A stretch of 64,000 bases of DNA from a virus: IMG/VR virus record IMGVR_UViG_3300005327_000002, positions 16,092 through 80,091 of that record, one strand, 5' to 3'. A program made the translations under genes and the position numbers. Below are positions 16,675 through 23,642 of this stretch, piece by piece. Under the pieces are notes generated by a model. That model made no database searches, had not been told where the DNA came from, and worked only from the letters and a program-made list of their open reading frames with translations. Position 1 is the first letter of the stretch, and the number at the start of each line of letters is the position of its first letter.

Positions 16675-16944
16675 TCAGGCGGTGGGGGTGTCGTCGGCGG
16701 GCTTGGCGAACTCCGCCGTGTAGCGGGCCAGCCACCAGCCCAGGAACTCCACGGCCTTGTTCCGGGCCGCCTGCTCCGTCTGGAAGCGCTGCTGGGCCAG
16801 GCGCAGGGCGGCGCGGCCGGGCAGCTTGCAGTCCAGGACGTACATTCCGCCGGGGTCGCGGGTGGTGGCGTAGCCGACGGTGAACATCTCGGTGGTGCCG
16901 AGCGTCCCCACGGTCGTGTTGCGGGTCTTCGTCCAGGCGAGCAT
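16675..16944 (-). CDS. Small protein of unknown function
   Basis: An 89-residue protein; the ATG of MLAWTKTRN is chosen because AGAGGG lies just upstream. It has a strand (VGTLGTTEMFTVGYAT), MYVLDCKLPGRAALRLAQQRFQTEQAARNKAVEFLGWWLARYTAEFA (one long amphipathic helix) and an acidic tail. A short strand pair then helix could be a small nucleic-acid or protein-binding unit, but no family is recognised. It lies between the ERF annealing gene and the 16092-16616 gene, in the same orientation. Confidence 0.6.
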   Translation of the reverse strand: MLAWTKTRNTTVGTLGTTEMFTVGYATTRDPGGMYVLDCKLPGRAALRLAQQRFQTEQAARNKAVEFLGWWLARYTAEFAKPADDTPTA

Positions 16945-17015
16945 GTGCGTGCCCTCTCGGGTCGGTGGCGGGCCCCCGGCCGGGCGGCCGGGGGCAGTGG
17001 TGCGATCGTGCCGGG

Positions 17016-18059
17016 TCAGTCGCTGCCGGGCGGCCAGGGCTTGGACCAGCCCCACGCCGACGGGTCGTCCCCCAGGCAGTCCGGGCAGGAGCCGCAGTCG
17101 TTGCAGGACTCGTACGGGAGCGGGGTGCGGTCGCCGTACTTCGACGCCGCCGGGTCGGCGCCCGGGTGGGCGTGCTCCGGGTGGACCAGCTTCGACGGGT
17201 CGCGGCGCTCCGGCTGCGGCCGGGCCGGGGCCTGGGCGCGTCCGGCGGCGGGCAGCTGCTGGCGGGACGGGGCATTCAGCGCGGCCAGCGCGGTGCGCAG
17301 CTGATGCTCCGTGGCGTCGTTCGGGTTGTGGCCGTAGGTCCGGGTGTACTGGTCCACCAGCTGCTCCCGGGACCAGCCCAGGGCGTGGGCGGCGTCCTTC
17401 AGCTGGCGCGCGGCCTGGGACCGTCCGGACGGCTGCTGCCCGGAGGGCTGGCGGCCCTGCTGCGGGCGCTGGCCCTGGCGCTGGCCTCCACGGTCCGGGC
17501 GCTGCCCCCGGGGCTGCTGGCGGCCGCGCTGCGCCCCGCCGTCGGCCATCTCCTGGCGGCCGCGCTCCATCATCCGGGCCTCATGCTCCGCCTTGTGGCG
17601 GTCGGGGGTGTCGGAGTCCCCGTCGGCCAGGCCGTCCACCGGGATGTGGAACAACGCGGTGAGCATGTACTTCAGGGCGGCGGTCTCCGCCTTCATGGTG
17701 GCCTTGTCCGCGACGTCCCCGCCCTCACCCCAGTACGCGGCGGTGAAGGTGGAGCCGTCGGGGCCCACCAGGGTGTACTCCACCCGGACGGCCACGTAGT
17801 TCTGGCGGCCGCGCTGCTCGGAGACGCGCTCACCGGCCACGGGGATGATGACCAGCTGGTGCTGGACCAGGGCCCGGTTGAAGGCCGCCAGCACGTCCTC
17901 AATGGACCTGTAGGAGTAGCTGCTGTGGTCGTTCCAGCCGGACTTGCCGATGCCCACCGTGCCGATGGTGTGCATCACGTCCAGGACGGCCTGGTGGACG
18001 GTGCGGGGCGCCGCCCCCCGGGAGGGGGCGGCGGTCGTGATGACTGCTTCGACGGTCAC
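17016..18059 (-). CDS. erf: ERF-family single-strand DNA annealing protein
   Basis: A 347-residue protein. Residues 20-145 match the ERF family: VHQAVLDVMHTIGTVG, SSYSYRSIEDVLAAFNRALVQHQLVIIPV (the YxYR-xxDxxxxxNxAL motif) and KATMKAETAALKYMLTALFHIP. Residues 175-215 are a Gln/Arg/Gly-rich disordered linker. Residues 216-265 are helical (KDAAHALGWSREQLVDQYTRTYG), and the C-terminus has CNDCGSCPDCLG. ERF proteins form rings that anneal single strands during recombination or circularisation. The GTG start lies in a GTGA overlap with the upstream WYL-like gene. A RecT protein is also present at 2001-2768, which is unusual. Confidence 0.88.
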   Translation of the reverse strand: MTVEAVITTAAPSRGAAPRTVHQAVLDVMHTIGTVGIGKSGWNDHSSYSYRSIEDVLAAFNRALVQHQLVIIPVAGERVSEQRGRQNYVAVRVEYTLVGPDGSTFTAAYWGEGGDVADKATMKAETAALKYMLTALFHIPVDGLADGDSDTPDRHKAEHEARMMERGRQEMADGGAQRGRQQPRGQRPDRGGQRQGQRPQQGRQPSGQQPSGRSQAARQLKDAAHALGWSREQLVDQYTRTYGHNPNDATEHQLRTALAALNAPSRQQLPAAGRAQAPARPQPERRDPSKLVHPEHAHPGADPAASKYGDRTPLPYESCNDCGSCPDCLGDDPSAWGWSKPWPPGSD

Positions 18060-18493
18060 GCGGCCAGGCCCATCCGGGCGGCGCGGGCGGTGGCGATGCC
18101 CTCACGGACACCGGCCAGCAGGCCGTCCGCGTCGTAGGTCTTGCGGGTCTGGCGCTCCGTCACGCTCTCGTCGGCGGAGGCCATGTCCTCCACGGAGGCG
18201 CGGAACATGGAGAAGAAGGCGGTGACCTTCGGCTGCGGGCCGCGCCACACACGGCGGGTGGTGCGGTGGCGGGTGATGCGGTCCAGGCGGAAGGTGCGCA
18301 TCTCGCCGCGCAGCTGGCAGTAGGCGCGGATGACGATGTCCCCGGCCTTCGTGACGTCGATCGAGTGGATCTCGATCGTCCGGACCTCCACCTCCGGGGA
18401 GTCCTTCCCGCACTCGTAGGTGATGGTGACGGGGCGCAGGGCTTCGGCGGCGGTGGTGAGCTGGGCCAGGCGGCGGGTCTCGGTGATCGGCAC
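18056..18493 (-). CDS. Small WYL-like protein
   Basis: A 145-residue protein. The central part (VTITYECGKDSPEVEVRTIEIHSIDVTKAGDIVIRAYCQLRGEMRTFRLDRITRH) has the strand pattern and the RxFRLDRI ending of a WYL domain, a ligand- or nucleic-acid-binding module of bacterial regulators. No DNA-binding HTH precedes it, so it would be a stand-alone WYL protein. The helical C-terminus (FSMFRASVEDMASADESVTERQTRKTYDADGLLAGV) is unassigned. GTG at 18493 is chosen from AAGGACG upstream. It is transcribed from the palindromic promoter at 18592-18645 and coupled to erf by GTGA. Confidence 0.55.
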   Translation of the reverse strand: MPITETRRLAQLTTAAEALRPVTITYECGKDSPEVEVRTIEIHSIDVTKAGDIVIRAYCQLRGEMRTFRLDRITRHRTTRRVWRGPQPKVTAFFSMFRASVEDMASADESVTERQTRKTYDADGLLAGVREGIATARAARMGLAA

Positions 18494-18591
18494 GGTAGGG
18501 TCGTCCTTGCTCTCGGTGGGACCGGGGGTGCTGGGCCCCTCCCGCGTGCTGGCGTGCGATCGGGTGGGGCCCTTCGTTGTACTGCCTTGTG

Positions 18592-18645
18592 ATAGTACAC
18601 CGAAGCCCCGCCATGATGCAACATGATGTGGCATCTTGGCGGGGC
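18592..18645 (-). promoter_or_regulatory. Palindromic promoter-operator a (minus strand)
   Basis: A 41-bp imperfect palindrome at 18605-18645 with outer arms GCCCCGCC/GGCGGGGC. Its core ATGCAACATGATGTGGCAT lies at 18616-18634. On the minus strand the left half gives TTGCAT as a -35, followed by 18 bp and TACTAT (18592-18597) as -10. The other half reads TGGCAT, so only the minus-strand gene at 18493 is served. It also lies directly after the gene ending at 18660 and may terminate it. Confidence 0.75.
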
Positions 18646-18659
18646 CGGGTTGTGGCCGG

Positions 18660-19625
18660 TCAGGCTTGCTTCTGGACCACCAGCAGGTCGCCCAGGCCGT
18701 ATCCGGAGACGTCCCAGCGCTGCTCCAGGAGCGCGCGGACCTCCTCCAGGCGGCGGGCGACCGTGCTGCCGTCGGAGTCCAGTGCGGCGTGGCTCTCGGT
18801 GTAGCCGACCACCACGCCGCCGGAGGCCCGGGTGCGCACGCGAGCACCTTCCGACCAGCGGCGCCCACCCGGGGCGGTCTTGCTCAGGGCGACGCCGTGG
18901 CGGGCCAGGTAGCGACGGACGGCGTCGTAGGCGGCCTCCGGGCCCGGGCCGGTCGGGATGCGCGGGGAGGCGATGGCGTCCGGCGGCAGCTGGCGGGTGG
19001 AGCCGTCGGCGTAGTGCTCCACCCAGCCCAGGGAGCCGTCCACGTTGGGCTTGTGCGCCTGATCGACCTGCAGCAGGCGCCCGCACGCGGTGCACCAGCT
19101 GCCGGAGCGGTCGACCACGCGGCCCTGGGCGGTGCACAGCACCTCCGTGCGGCGGGTCGCGGGGTGGATCATCTGGTACTGCGTGCGGCGCTGCGGTGCG
19201 GTCACCGGCGCGGCGGCGGGCTTGGCGGTGGCGGGCACGGGCTCCTCCTGGGCGGCCGGGGCGGGGGTCTCCTCCGCCTCCTGCGTGGTGTCGGTGATGC
19301 CGGGCACGTCCTGGCGGACCCGGGGGCCGCTGTTGGAGATGCTGCAATCGGCCCGGCCGTTGAAGTTGTAGACGCTGACCCGGAACGGGAAGCCCTCCGC
19401 GTCCGTCGCTGCTTCGATCGCGTCGGCGTGACGGGCAACCGTGTTGTTGGCCTCCCGGCTGTAGAGGATCACCAGGGTGTACAGGCGCTCCCCGGCGGAG
19501 TTGTACTGGCCCGTCACGCTGAAGTCCCGGCGGCCCGCGCCGCCGCGCTGCTGCAGGCCCAGGGCGCGCAGCGCGCGGGCGACGGCGACGGTCGGGGTCT
19601 TCGCGGGGGCGGGCTTGCGGGCCAT
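18660..19625 (-). CDS. Unknown protein with central CxxC motif
   Basis: A 321-residue protein; the ATG of MARKPAPAK has GAAGGAG upstream. It begins with a basic segment, then LRALGLQQRGGAGRRDFSVTGQYNSAGERLYTLVILYSREANNTVARHADAIEAATDAEGFPF (a small alpha/beta domain). A Pro/Ala-rich linker leads to a middle part with WCTACGRLLQ and the strand pattern WVEHYADGSTRQLPPDAI. The C-terminal 90 residues (AAYDAVRRYLARHGVALSKTAPGGRRWSEGARVRTRASGGVVVGYTESH) could be a nucleic-acid-binding unit. I do not know the family. It is transcribed from palindromic promoter b. Confidence 0.65.
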   Translation of the reverse strand: MARKPAPAKTPTVAVARALRALGLQQRGGAGRRDFSVTGQYNSAGERLYTLVILYSREANNTVARHADAIEAATDAEGFPFRVSVYNFNGRADCSISNSGPRVRQDVPGITDTTQEAEETPAPAAQEEPVPATAKPAAAPVTAPQRRTQYQMIHPATRRTEVLCTAQGRVVDRSGSWCTACGRLLQVDQAHKPNVDGSLGWVEHYADGSTRQLPPDAIASPRIPTGPGPEAAYDAVRRYLARHGVALSKTAPGGRRWSEGARVRTRASGGVVVGYTESHAALDSDGSTVARRLEEVRALLEQRWDVSGYGLGDLLVVQKQA

Positions 19626-19663
19626 CGGGGGCTCCTTCGGGTCGGTCGTGCTGGCGTCCCCCG

Positions 19664-19720
19664 ATGATGACACACGAAGACCCCTGATGCAACATCATGA
19701 GGCATCAGGGGTCTTCGTGT
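19664..19720 (-). promoter_or_regulatory. Palindromic promoter-operator b (minus strand)
   Basis: Palindrome at 19672-19720 with 15-bp outer arms (ACACGAAGACCCCTG and its complement) and core ATGCAACATCATGAGGCAT at 19687-19705. The minus-strand -35 TTGCAT is separated by exactly 17 bp from CATCAT (complement of 19664-19669). The + strand half reads AGGCAT and would not work as -35. The transcript has a leader with a ribosome binding site before the ATG at 19625. Confidence 0.78.
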
Positions 19721-19724
19721 CCGG

Positions 19725-20147
19725 TCACGCCACCGTCGCGGGGTAGGTGCGCTCCTGGGCTCCGTCCGGGACGGGCAAGCTGTAGTGCTCGCCCTCCCGG
19801 GACGGCCAGGTGAACACCCGGATGTCCCGGCCGTCCACGGCCCACGGCATGGTGTCCCGGGTGTCCTGGGCCACCTGGTCGGCCAGGTCCTGCTCCGTGG
19901 CCGACCAGGCGGAGGAGCCGTACCTGCTGGCCCGGTCGGCGTCCCCGACGAACACCCGGTAGGTCAGGTCACGGGTGCCGGGCTGCGCGCCGCCGACGTG
20001 GTCCCAGCCCCAGCTGCCCATGGCCAGCAGGCTGGCGAAGGGGCAGCTGTCCAGCGCGGTCCGGGCGGCGGCGTGGTCGGTGCCCTTGTACAGCTCCGTC
20101 ACGCTGCGGCCGTCGGAGGTGACCACGGAGTACATGCGGGCGCTCAC
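19725..20147 (-). CDS. Small protein of unknown function
   Basis: A 140-residue protein with GTG at 20147 in a GTGA overlap with the stop of the HTH gene upstream, so they are co-translated; an ATG at 20135 is an alternative. The sequence (MYSVVTSDGRSVTELYKGTDHAAARTALDSCPFASLLAMGSW, LTYRVFVGDADRASRYGSSAWSATEQDLADQVAQDTRDTMPWAVDGRDIRVFTW) suggests two repeated beta-alpha units. No family is recognised. As it is coupled to the candidate regulator it could be a modulator of it, but that is only an inference from position. Confidence 0.55.
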   Translation of the reverse strand: MSARMYSVVTSDGRSVTELYKGTDHAAARTALDSCPFASLLAMGSWGWDHVGGAQPGTRDLTYRVFVGDADRASRYGSSAWSATEQDLADQVAQDTRDTMPWAVDGRDIRVFTWPSREGEHYSLPVPDGAQERTYPATVA

Positions 20148-20377
20148 CGGGCGGCCTGCGTGCGGGCGCGGGGCTTGGAGCGGCCCGGGAACTGGGTGCC
20201 GTAGCGGCGCCGGACGGTCTCCCGGGTCACGCCCAGGATGCCGGAGACGGAGTTGACCACGCCGTCCACGCGGGTGGCCAGGATCTCCCGGGCCAGACCG
20301 TCGATCTTCTCCTGCAGGTCGGCCTGCTGCTGCTGCAGGCCTTCCAGCTCCTGAATCTTGCTCTCGGTGGTGTCCAT
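20144..20377 (-). CDS. Small coiled-coil and helix-turn-helix protein, candidate regulator
   Basis: A 77-residue protein. Residues 5-35 are a heptad-patterned helix (SKIQELEGLQQQQADLQEKIDGLAREIL) that could dimerise. Residues 38-60 (VDGVVNSVSGILGVTRETVRRRYG) look like a helix-turn-helix, followed by a basic tail (GRSKPRARTQAAR). The ATG lies six bases after CATCAT, so the mRNA is probably leaderless. The gene starts at the divergent palindromic site c. Autogenous position, dimer helix and HTH make it the best candidate in the window for the protein that binds the repeated palindromes, though nothing in the sequence proves this. A similar layout is found in the 62054-62380 gene. Confidence 0.6.
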   Translation of the reverse strand: MDTTESKIQELEGLQQQQADLQEKIDGLAREILATRVDGVVNSVSGILGVTRETVRRRYGTQFPGRSKPRARTQAAR

Positions 20378-20383
20378 GGCCCC

Positions 20384-20489
20384 ATGATGGAGCACGAAGA
20401 CGCTTAATGCAACAGGGTGCGCCATTGGGCCTACAGACGGTAACCCAATGCCACATCCTGTTGCATTGAGGGGACTTGCGTGTCATGCT
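20384..20489. promoter_or_regulatory. Divergent palindromic promoter-operator c
   Basis: ATGCAACAGG (20407-20416) and CCTGTTGCAT (20457-20466) form the outer arms; CATTGGG (20423-20429) and CCCAATG (20444-20450) form an inner stem. Minus strand: TTGCAT, 17 bp, CATCAT (complement of 20384-20389), then 6 nt to the ATG at 20377. Plus strand: TTGCAT (20461-20466), 17 bp, CATGCT (20484-20489). Both halves keep TTGCAT, as expected for a divergent site. Confidence 0.75.
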
Positions 20490-20531
20490 GGCTTCTGCCA
20501 GCACGGAACAGCCCGCCGAGAGGAACCCGAC

Positions 20532-21032
20532 ATGACCGCCTCCGAGACCCCCGCCCGCACCGGGATGCACGTCCGCACCGAGAACGGCACCCGCACCCTG
20601 GTGACCACCCGGGCCGCCCTGGACGAGATGAACGCGGCCATGATGGACAAGGCCGTGAAGCGCACCGTCCGGGAGATGTCCGCCAGCCGCGACAGCGCCG
20701 ACATCACGTACCGGGACGGTCGCAAGGGCCGCAAGGTCAGCCTGCGCCCGGCCAGCGCCCAGGACGTGGCCGACCTGACCCCCGCGCCGGAGACGGAGCC
20801 GGAGGCGCCCGTGGAGAGCGCCCCGGCGGCGCCTGAGTGGCGCACCCTGAAGGGCCTGCGCGTCGGGGACACCGTCCGCCTGTGGTCGGGCAACCGGAAG
20901 ACCGGACCGACCGGAGAGGGCCGGGAGGCCACCCTGGTGGAGATCCGCACCGGCTGGGTCTTCCAGTACACCGACACCGGATGGACGGGCTGGATCGGCG
21001 GCGCCGCGTCCAAGCACTGGGTCTCCGTCTGA
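20532..21032 (+). CDS. Unknown protein with C-terminal SH3-like segment
   Basis: A 166-residue protein with GAGAGGAA before the ATG. Residues 1-80 are basic and helical (LDEMNAAMMDKAVKRTVREM, then YRDGRKGRKVSL). A Pro/Glu-rich hinge leads to a C-terminal 60-residue part (LKGLRVGDTVRLWSGNRKTGPTGEGREATLVEIRTGWVFQYTDTGWTGWIGG), whose strand pattern resembles a small SH3-like barrel. No family match is certain. It is the first gene of the rightward unit from site c and is followed by a hairpin at 21048-21073. Confidence 0.65.
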   Translation: MTASETPARTGMHVRTENGTRTLVTTRAALDEMNAAMMDKAVKRTVREMSASRDSADITYRDGRKGRKVSLRPASAQDVADLTPAPETEPEAPVESAPAAPEWRTLKGLRVGDTVRLWSGNRKTGPTGEGREATLVEIRTGWVFQYTDTGWTGWIGGAASKHWVSV

Positions 21033-21047
21033 CCGTCACCGCCCCAC

Positions 21048-21073
21048 GGGGCGCAGCCGCCCGGCTGCGCCCC
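21048..21073. terminator. Hairpin between small genes, terminator or attenuator
   Basis: GGGGCGCAGCC / GGCTGCGCCCC, 11-bp stem with a four-base loop, in the 66-bp gap between the stop at 21032 and the ATG at 21099. Confidence 0.65.
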
Positions 21074-21098
21074 TGCCCTTACCGAGAGGAACCGAACG

Positions 21099-21182
21099 AT
21101 GGCCCGCAAGACACAGCAGCCCCGCAGGCTGACCGACGCGCCCGGCTGGGTCCGCGACGTCCTGGACGGGGGGCTGCGGTGA
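21099..21182 (+). CDS. 27-residue peptide
   Basis: A very short gene, ATG at 21099 with GAGAGGAA eight bases upstream, the same leader as other genes in this block. The product is basic with a helical end (RKTQQPRRLTDAPGWVRDVL). It overlaps the GTG of the next gene by four bases (GTGA), which supports translation, since the coupling pattern recurs all over this genome. It may act only to couple translation of the next gene; no function is assigned. Confidence 0.5.
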   Translation: MARKTQQPRRLTDAPGWVRDVLDGGLR

Positions 21183-21370
21183 GCGCGGGTGTCGCCTGCC
21201 GGGTGCGGGCGCACCGGGGTCTGTGGCGGGTGACGGTCCGCAAGGCCAACTACTCCGCCTTCAACGGCGGGCGCCGGACGCCGTCGGCCTGGTCCCAGCT
21301 GCGCTGCCCGGCCTGCTCCACGTCCTGGCGGAGCAAGGGCGCCTACGTGGACAACGTCCCCGACGCCTGA
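21179..21370 (+). CDS. Small zinc-ribbon-like protein
   Basis: A 63-residue protein with GTG in a GTGA overlap with the preceding short gene. It contains strands (CRVRAHRGLWRVTVRKANYSAFNGG) and a CPACSTSW knuckle (CxxC near residue 45); an earlier CRVRAH might supply further ligands. Basic throughout, so it may bind nucleic acid. Its stop lies eight bases before palindrome d, which may also terminate it. Confidence 0.6.
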   Translation: MSAGVACRVRAHRGLWRVTVRKANYSAFNGGRRTPSAWSQLRCPACSTSWRSKGAYVDNVPDA

Positions 21371-21377
21371 CCTGCGC

Positions 21378-21431
21378 CGAAGACCCCCAATGCCACATGA
21401 TGTTGCATTGGGGGTCTTCGTGTGTCATTCT
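21378..21431 (+). promoter_or_regulatory. Palindromic promoter-operator d (plus strand)
   Basis: A 43-bp palindrome at 21378-21420 with arms CGAAGACCCCCA and complement, core ATGCCACATGATGTTGCAT at 21390-21408. The right half provides TTGCAT (21403-21408) as -35, then 17 bp and CATTCT (21426-21431). The left half reads (minus strand) TGGCAT. It serves the gene at 21470. Confidence 0.8.
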
Positions 21432-21469
21432 GGTCTCTCGACCGCACGACCGACCCGAAGGAGCACGAC

Positions 21470-22369
21470 ATGGCGACCATCTCCCCGCGCATGCAGGACG
21501 CGATCCGCACCGGAGCCGACGGCGCGGTGGTCTTCTGCGAGCGCGCCGACACGGAGTCCGCCCTGATCCGGCACGGCCTGATCCACCCGGTGCAGTCCAC
21601 CCTCACCGAGTACGGCCAGCAGGTCCTGGCGGGCCTGCTGGAGGCCGACGCGGCGGCGCAGGCCGCCACCGGCGGCACAGTGCACCGGCCGCAGTCCTGC
21701 GCCCAGGACGCCGACGCCCCGGCGGAGTGGGAGGGCTTCGCCTTCAGCCGGGTGGCGGTGGGCGACTACGTCCGCTTCCAGACCCGGGAGACCGGCTTCG
21801 ACGGGCGCGGCCTGTACTACCGGGAGGGCTGGGTGATCCGCGTCACGGAGTCCTCCATGGTGGTCAGGGTCGGCCACAACGAGACCGCCCGCATCAGCGC
21901 GCAGTCCTTCATGGAGCGGGATGTGGCCCGCAAGCCCGGGATCAAGGTCCCCTACCACCCCGACTTCGCGCACCGGGTCGTCCGGGGCGCGAACGTGACC
22001 GTGATCTGGTCGCCCTTCCCGATCATCGACGCGGCGGCCGTGGTGGACAACTTCCTGGACGCCCGCTACCGGGACGTGGAGACCGTCGCGGAGGCCGCCC
22101 GCTTCACGAAGGCGGAGGGGGCCGACTTCTCCGGCTGGGTGGTGCGCAGCGGGCTGGACTACTCGGACCCGCGACGGACCCGGAAGGCCGCCCTGGAGCA
22201 GCTGGAGATGGCGGTGGCGGACTACTTCGGCGCGGCCGTGGACTACCTGCGCCAGGGCCCGCAGCCGGTGGAGGACCGGCCCACCCCGATGGCCGCGAAG
22301 GTGGCGGCCTTCCAGGAGCTGGCGAAGGAGCTGGAGGCGGCCGGGCTCAACGTGCGCGCCCTGCTCTGA
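21470..22369 (+). CDS. Unknown protein
   Basis: A 299-residue protein; GAAGGAG precedes the ATG. It starts with a helical part that looks like a small winged unit (RMQDAIRTGADGAVVFCERADTESALIRHGLIHPVQSTLTEYGQQVLAGLL). It continues with a beta-rich middle (YVRFQTRETGFDGRGLYYREGWVIRVTESSMVVRVGHNETARISAQSF) and a helical end. The start resembles phage wHTH modules in which 'TEYGQQVL' forms the wing, so DNA binding is possible. No family is recognised. It is a single gene between promoters d and e. Confidence 0.65.
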   Translation: MATISPRMQDAIRTGADGAVVFCERADTESALIRHGLIHPVQSTLTEYGQQVLAGLLEADAAAQAATGGTVHRPQSCAQDADAPAEWEGFAFSRVAVGDYVRFQTRETGFDGRGLYYREGWVIRVTESSMVVRVGHNETARISAQSFMERDVARKPGIKVPYHPDFAHRVVRGANVTVIWSPFPIIDAAAVVDNFLDARYRDVETVAEAARFTKAEGADFSGWVVRSGLDYSDPRRTRKAALEQLEMAVADYFGAAVDYLRQGPQPVEDRPTPMAAKVAAFQELAKELEAAGLNVRALL

Positions 22370-22380
22370 CCCCTGCCGGA

Positions 22381-22434
22381 CAACGACCCCTGATGCGACA
22401 TGATGTTGCATCAGGGGTCGTTGTGTGTCATGAT
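22381..22434 (+). promoter_or_regulatory. Palindromic promoter-operator e (plus strand)
   Basis: A 43-bp palindrome at 22381-22423 with arms CAACGACCCCTG and complement, core ATGCGACATGATGTTGCAT at 22393-22411. -35 TTGCAT (22406-22411), 17 bp, -10 CATGAT (22429-22434). The distal half reads TCGCAT on the other strand. It serves the four-gene unit starting at 22494. Confidence 0.8.
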
Positions 22435-22493
22435 GGCGCTTCGACCGAAACACCCGCCGCGCCCGCCAGCCGGGCCGCCGAAAGGACACCGAC

Positions 22494-22934
22494 ATGAACG
22501 CCCCCGTCTGCGGCTACTCCGCCGCCCACACCGCCGCAGCAGTCCCCGCCGACCTCCGGGTGGGCATGGGCCCGCTGGGCCAGGTCCCCTGCTGCACCCC
22601 CTGCGCCGACACCTACGACCGGCTGAACGGGGTGCCCGGTGAGCGCCTGCCGCTGGCCGCCGTCCGGTTCGCGGTCGTCGCCACGGAGGCGACCTACGAC
22701 GAAGACGACGCCGAGATCATCGCGGTGACCGGCCCCCTGGCCTTCGGCGACAGCCTGGAGCAGGCCCTGAAGGCGCTGCCCGGGGAGACCGTCGGGGAGG
22801 TGTACGCGGTGTGGGCCTCCGCCGACGTGGAGCAGCGCGCGGGCGGCTGCCGCCCCGACTCCCTGGTGATGATCAACGTCTACGGGGACGCCATGGCGCT
22901 GGCCGACACCTACCTGCAGATCGTGGCGATCTGA
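22494..22934 (+). CDS. Small Cys-containing protein, first member of a local paralogue family
   Basis: A 146-residue protein with AAAGGA upstream of the ATG. The N-terminus has CGYSAAHTA and PCCTPCADTYDRL, possible metal ligands. The C-terminal 70 residues (GEVYAVWASADVEQRAGGCRPDSLVMINVYGDAMALADTYLQIVAI) share the pattern GxxxAVW ... RPDxLY(M) ... GDxxxLAxxYL with the proteins at 23331 and 23642, and more weakly with the C-terminus of 56456-57397. The next gene starts on its stop (TGATG), so the unit is translated together. Function unknown. Confidence 0.65.
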   Translation: MNAPVCGYSAAHTAAAVPADLRVGMGPLGQVPCCTPCADTYDRLNGVPGERLPLAAVRFAVVATEATYDEDDAEIIAVTGPLAFGDSLEQALKALPGETVGEVYAVWASADVEQRAGGCRPDSLVMINVYGDAMALADTYLQIVAI

Positions 22935-23308
22935 TGGCCCGCCGCGCCTTCGTCCGCACCGCCGTGGCCAACCAGGTGCACGACCTGGTGGAGGAGCGCC
23001 TGGCCCCCCTGCAGATCCCCGCCGGGAACCTGTCCTTCGGCTACGCCCTGGCGGAGGACATCCTGGCCCTGGTCCGGGGCCAGGAGCCCGACACCGGCCG
23101 GAACCTGGACCGGGAGTGCTACGGCACCCTGTGCAAGGTCGCGCCGACCTGGCGGGCCCGCCTGTCCCCCACCCCGGAGGACGAGACCGGCGGCACGTGG
23201 CTGGGCGCCTGCGGCCGCCACCTGGCCTGGGTGTGCGACCAGATCTCCGACGGGGAGAACGTCGACCTGGACGTGGAGCGCATCCGCGCCTCCCTGACCG
23301 CCCGCTGA
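22934..23308 (+). CDS. Unknown small protein
   Basis: A 124-residue protein whose ATG shares a base with the upstream stop (TGATG). It contains RAFVRTAVANQVHDLVEERLAPLQIPAGNLSFGYALAEDILALV (helical), then CYGTLCKVAPTWRARLSP, GACGRHLAWVCDQISDG and an acidic end. Cys residues (CYGTLC, GACGRH, VCDQ) may bind zinc. It is not related to the paralogues on each side. No family is recognised. Confidence 0.6.
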   Translation: MARRAFVRTAVANQVHDLVEERLAPLQIPAGNLSFGYALAEDILALVRGQEPDTGRNLDRECYGTLCKVAPTWRARLSPTPEDETGGTWLGACGRHLAWVCDQISDGENVDLDVERIRASLTAR

Positions 23309-23330
23309 ACTACCCGAGAGGACACAGCAC

Positions 23331-23642
23331 ATGACCGAGCACTACGCCGTCCAGAAGACCACCGCCACCGAGACCGCCGACGGGGCCGCCTTCGTGCTGG
23401 ACGGGGACGGCCGGGTCTCCCTGGGCCTGGTCAACGCGGTGCACCGCATCGGCGCCTGGGCCGGGAACGTCTTCGCGGTGTGGACCGCCGACGGCCGGGA
23501 CGCGGCGCTGGAGGCGCAGCGGACCCGCAGGCCCGACGCCCTGTACACCGTGACCGACTCCGGCGACCTGCTCCAACTGGCGGACCGCTACCTGGAGTTC
23601 GTGGTCCGCATCGACCGGGCGACCGGCGGATGGGCCGCCTGA
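23331..23642 (+). CDS. Second member of the local paralogue family
   Basis: A 103-residue protein; GAGAGGA precedes the ATG. The segment NVFAVWTADGRDAALEAQRTRRPDALYTVTDSGDLLQLADRYLEFVVRI aligns by eye with the end of the 22494 protein and with the 23642 protein: AVW, RPDALY, GDLLQLADRYL. A short N-terminal strand part (HYAVQKTTATETADGAAFVLDGDGRVSLGL) precedes it. The next gene starts on its stop. Function unknown. Confidence 0.6.
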   Translation: MTEHYAVQKTTATETADGAAFVLDGDGRVSLGLVNAVHRIGAWAGNVFAVWTADGRDAALEAQRTRRPDALYTVTDSGDLLQLADRYLEFVVRIDRATGGWAA

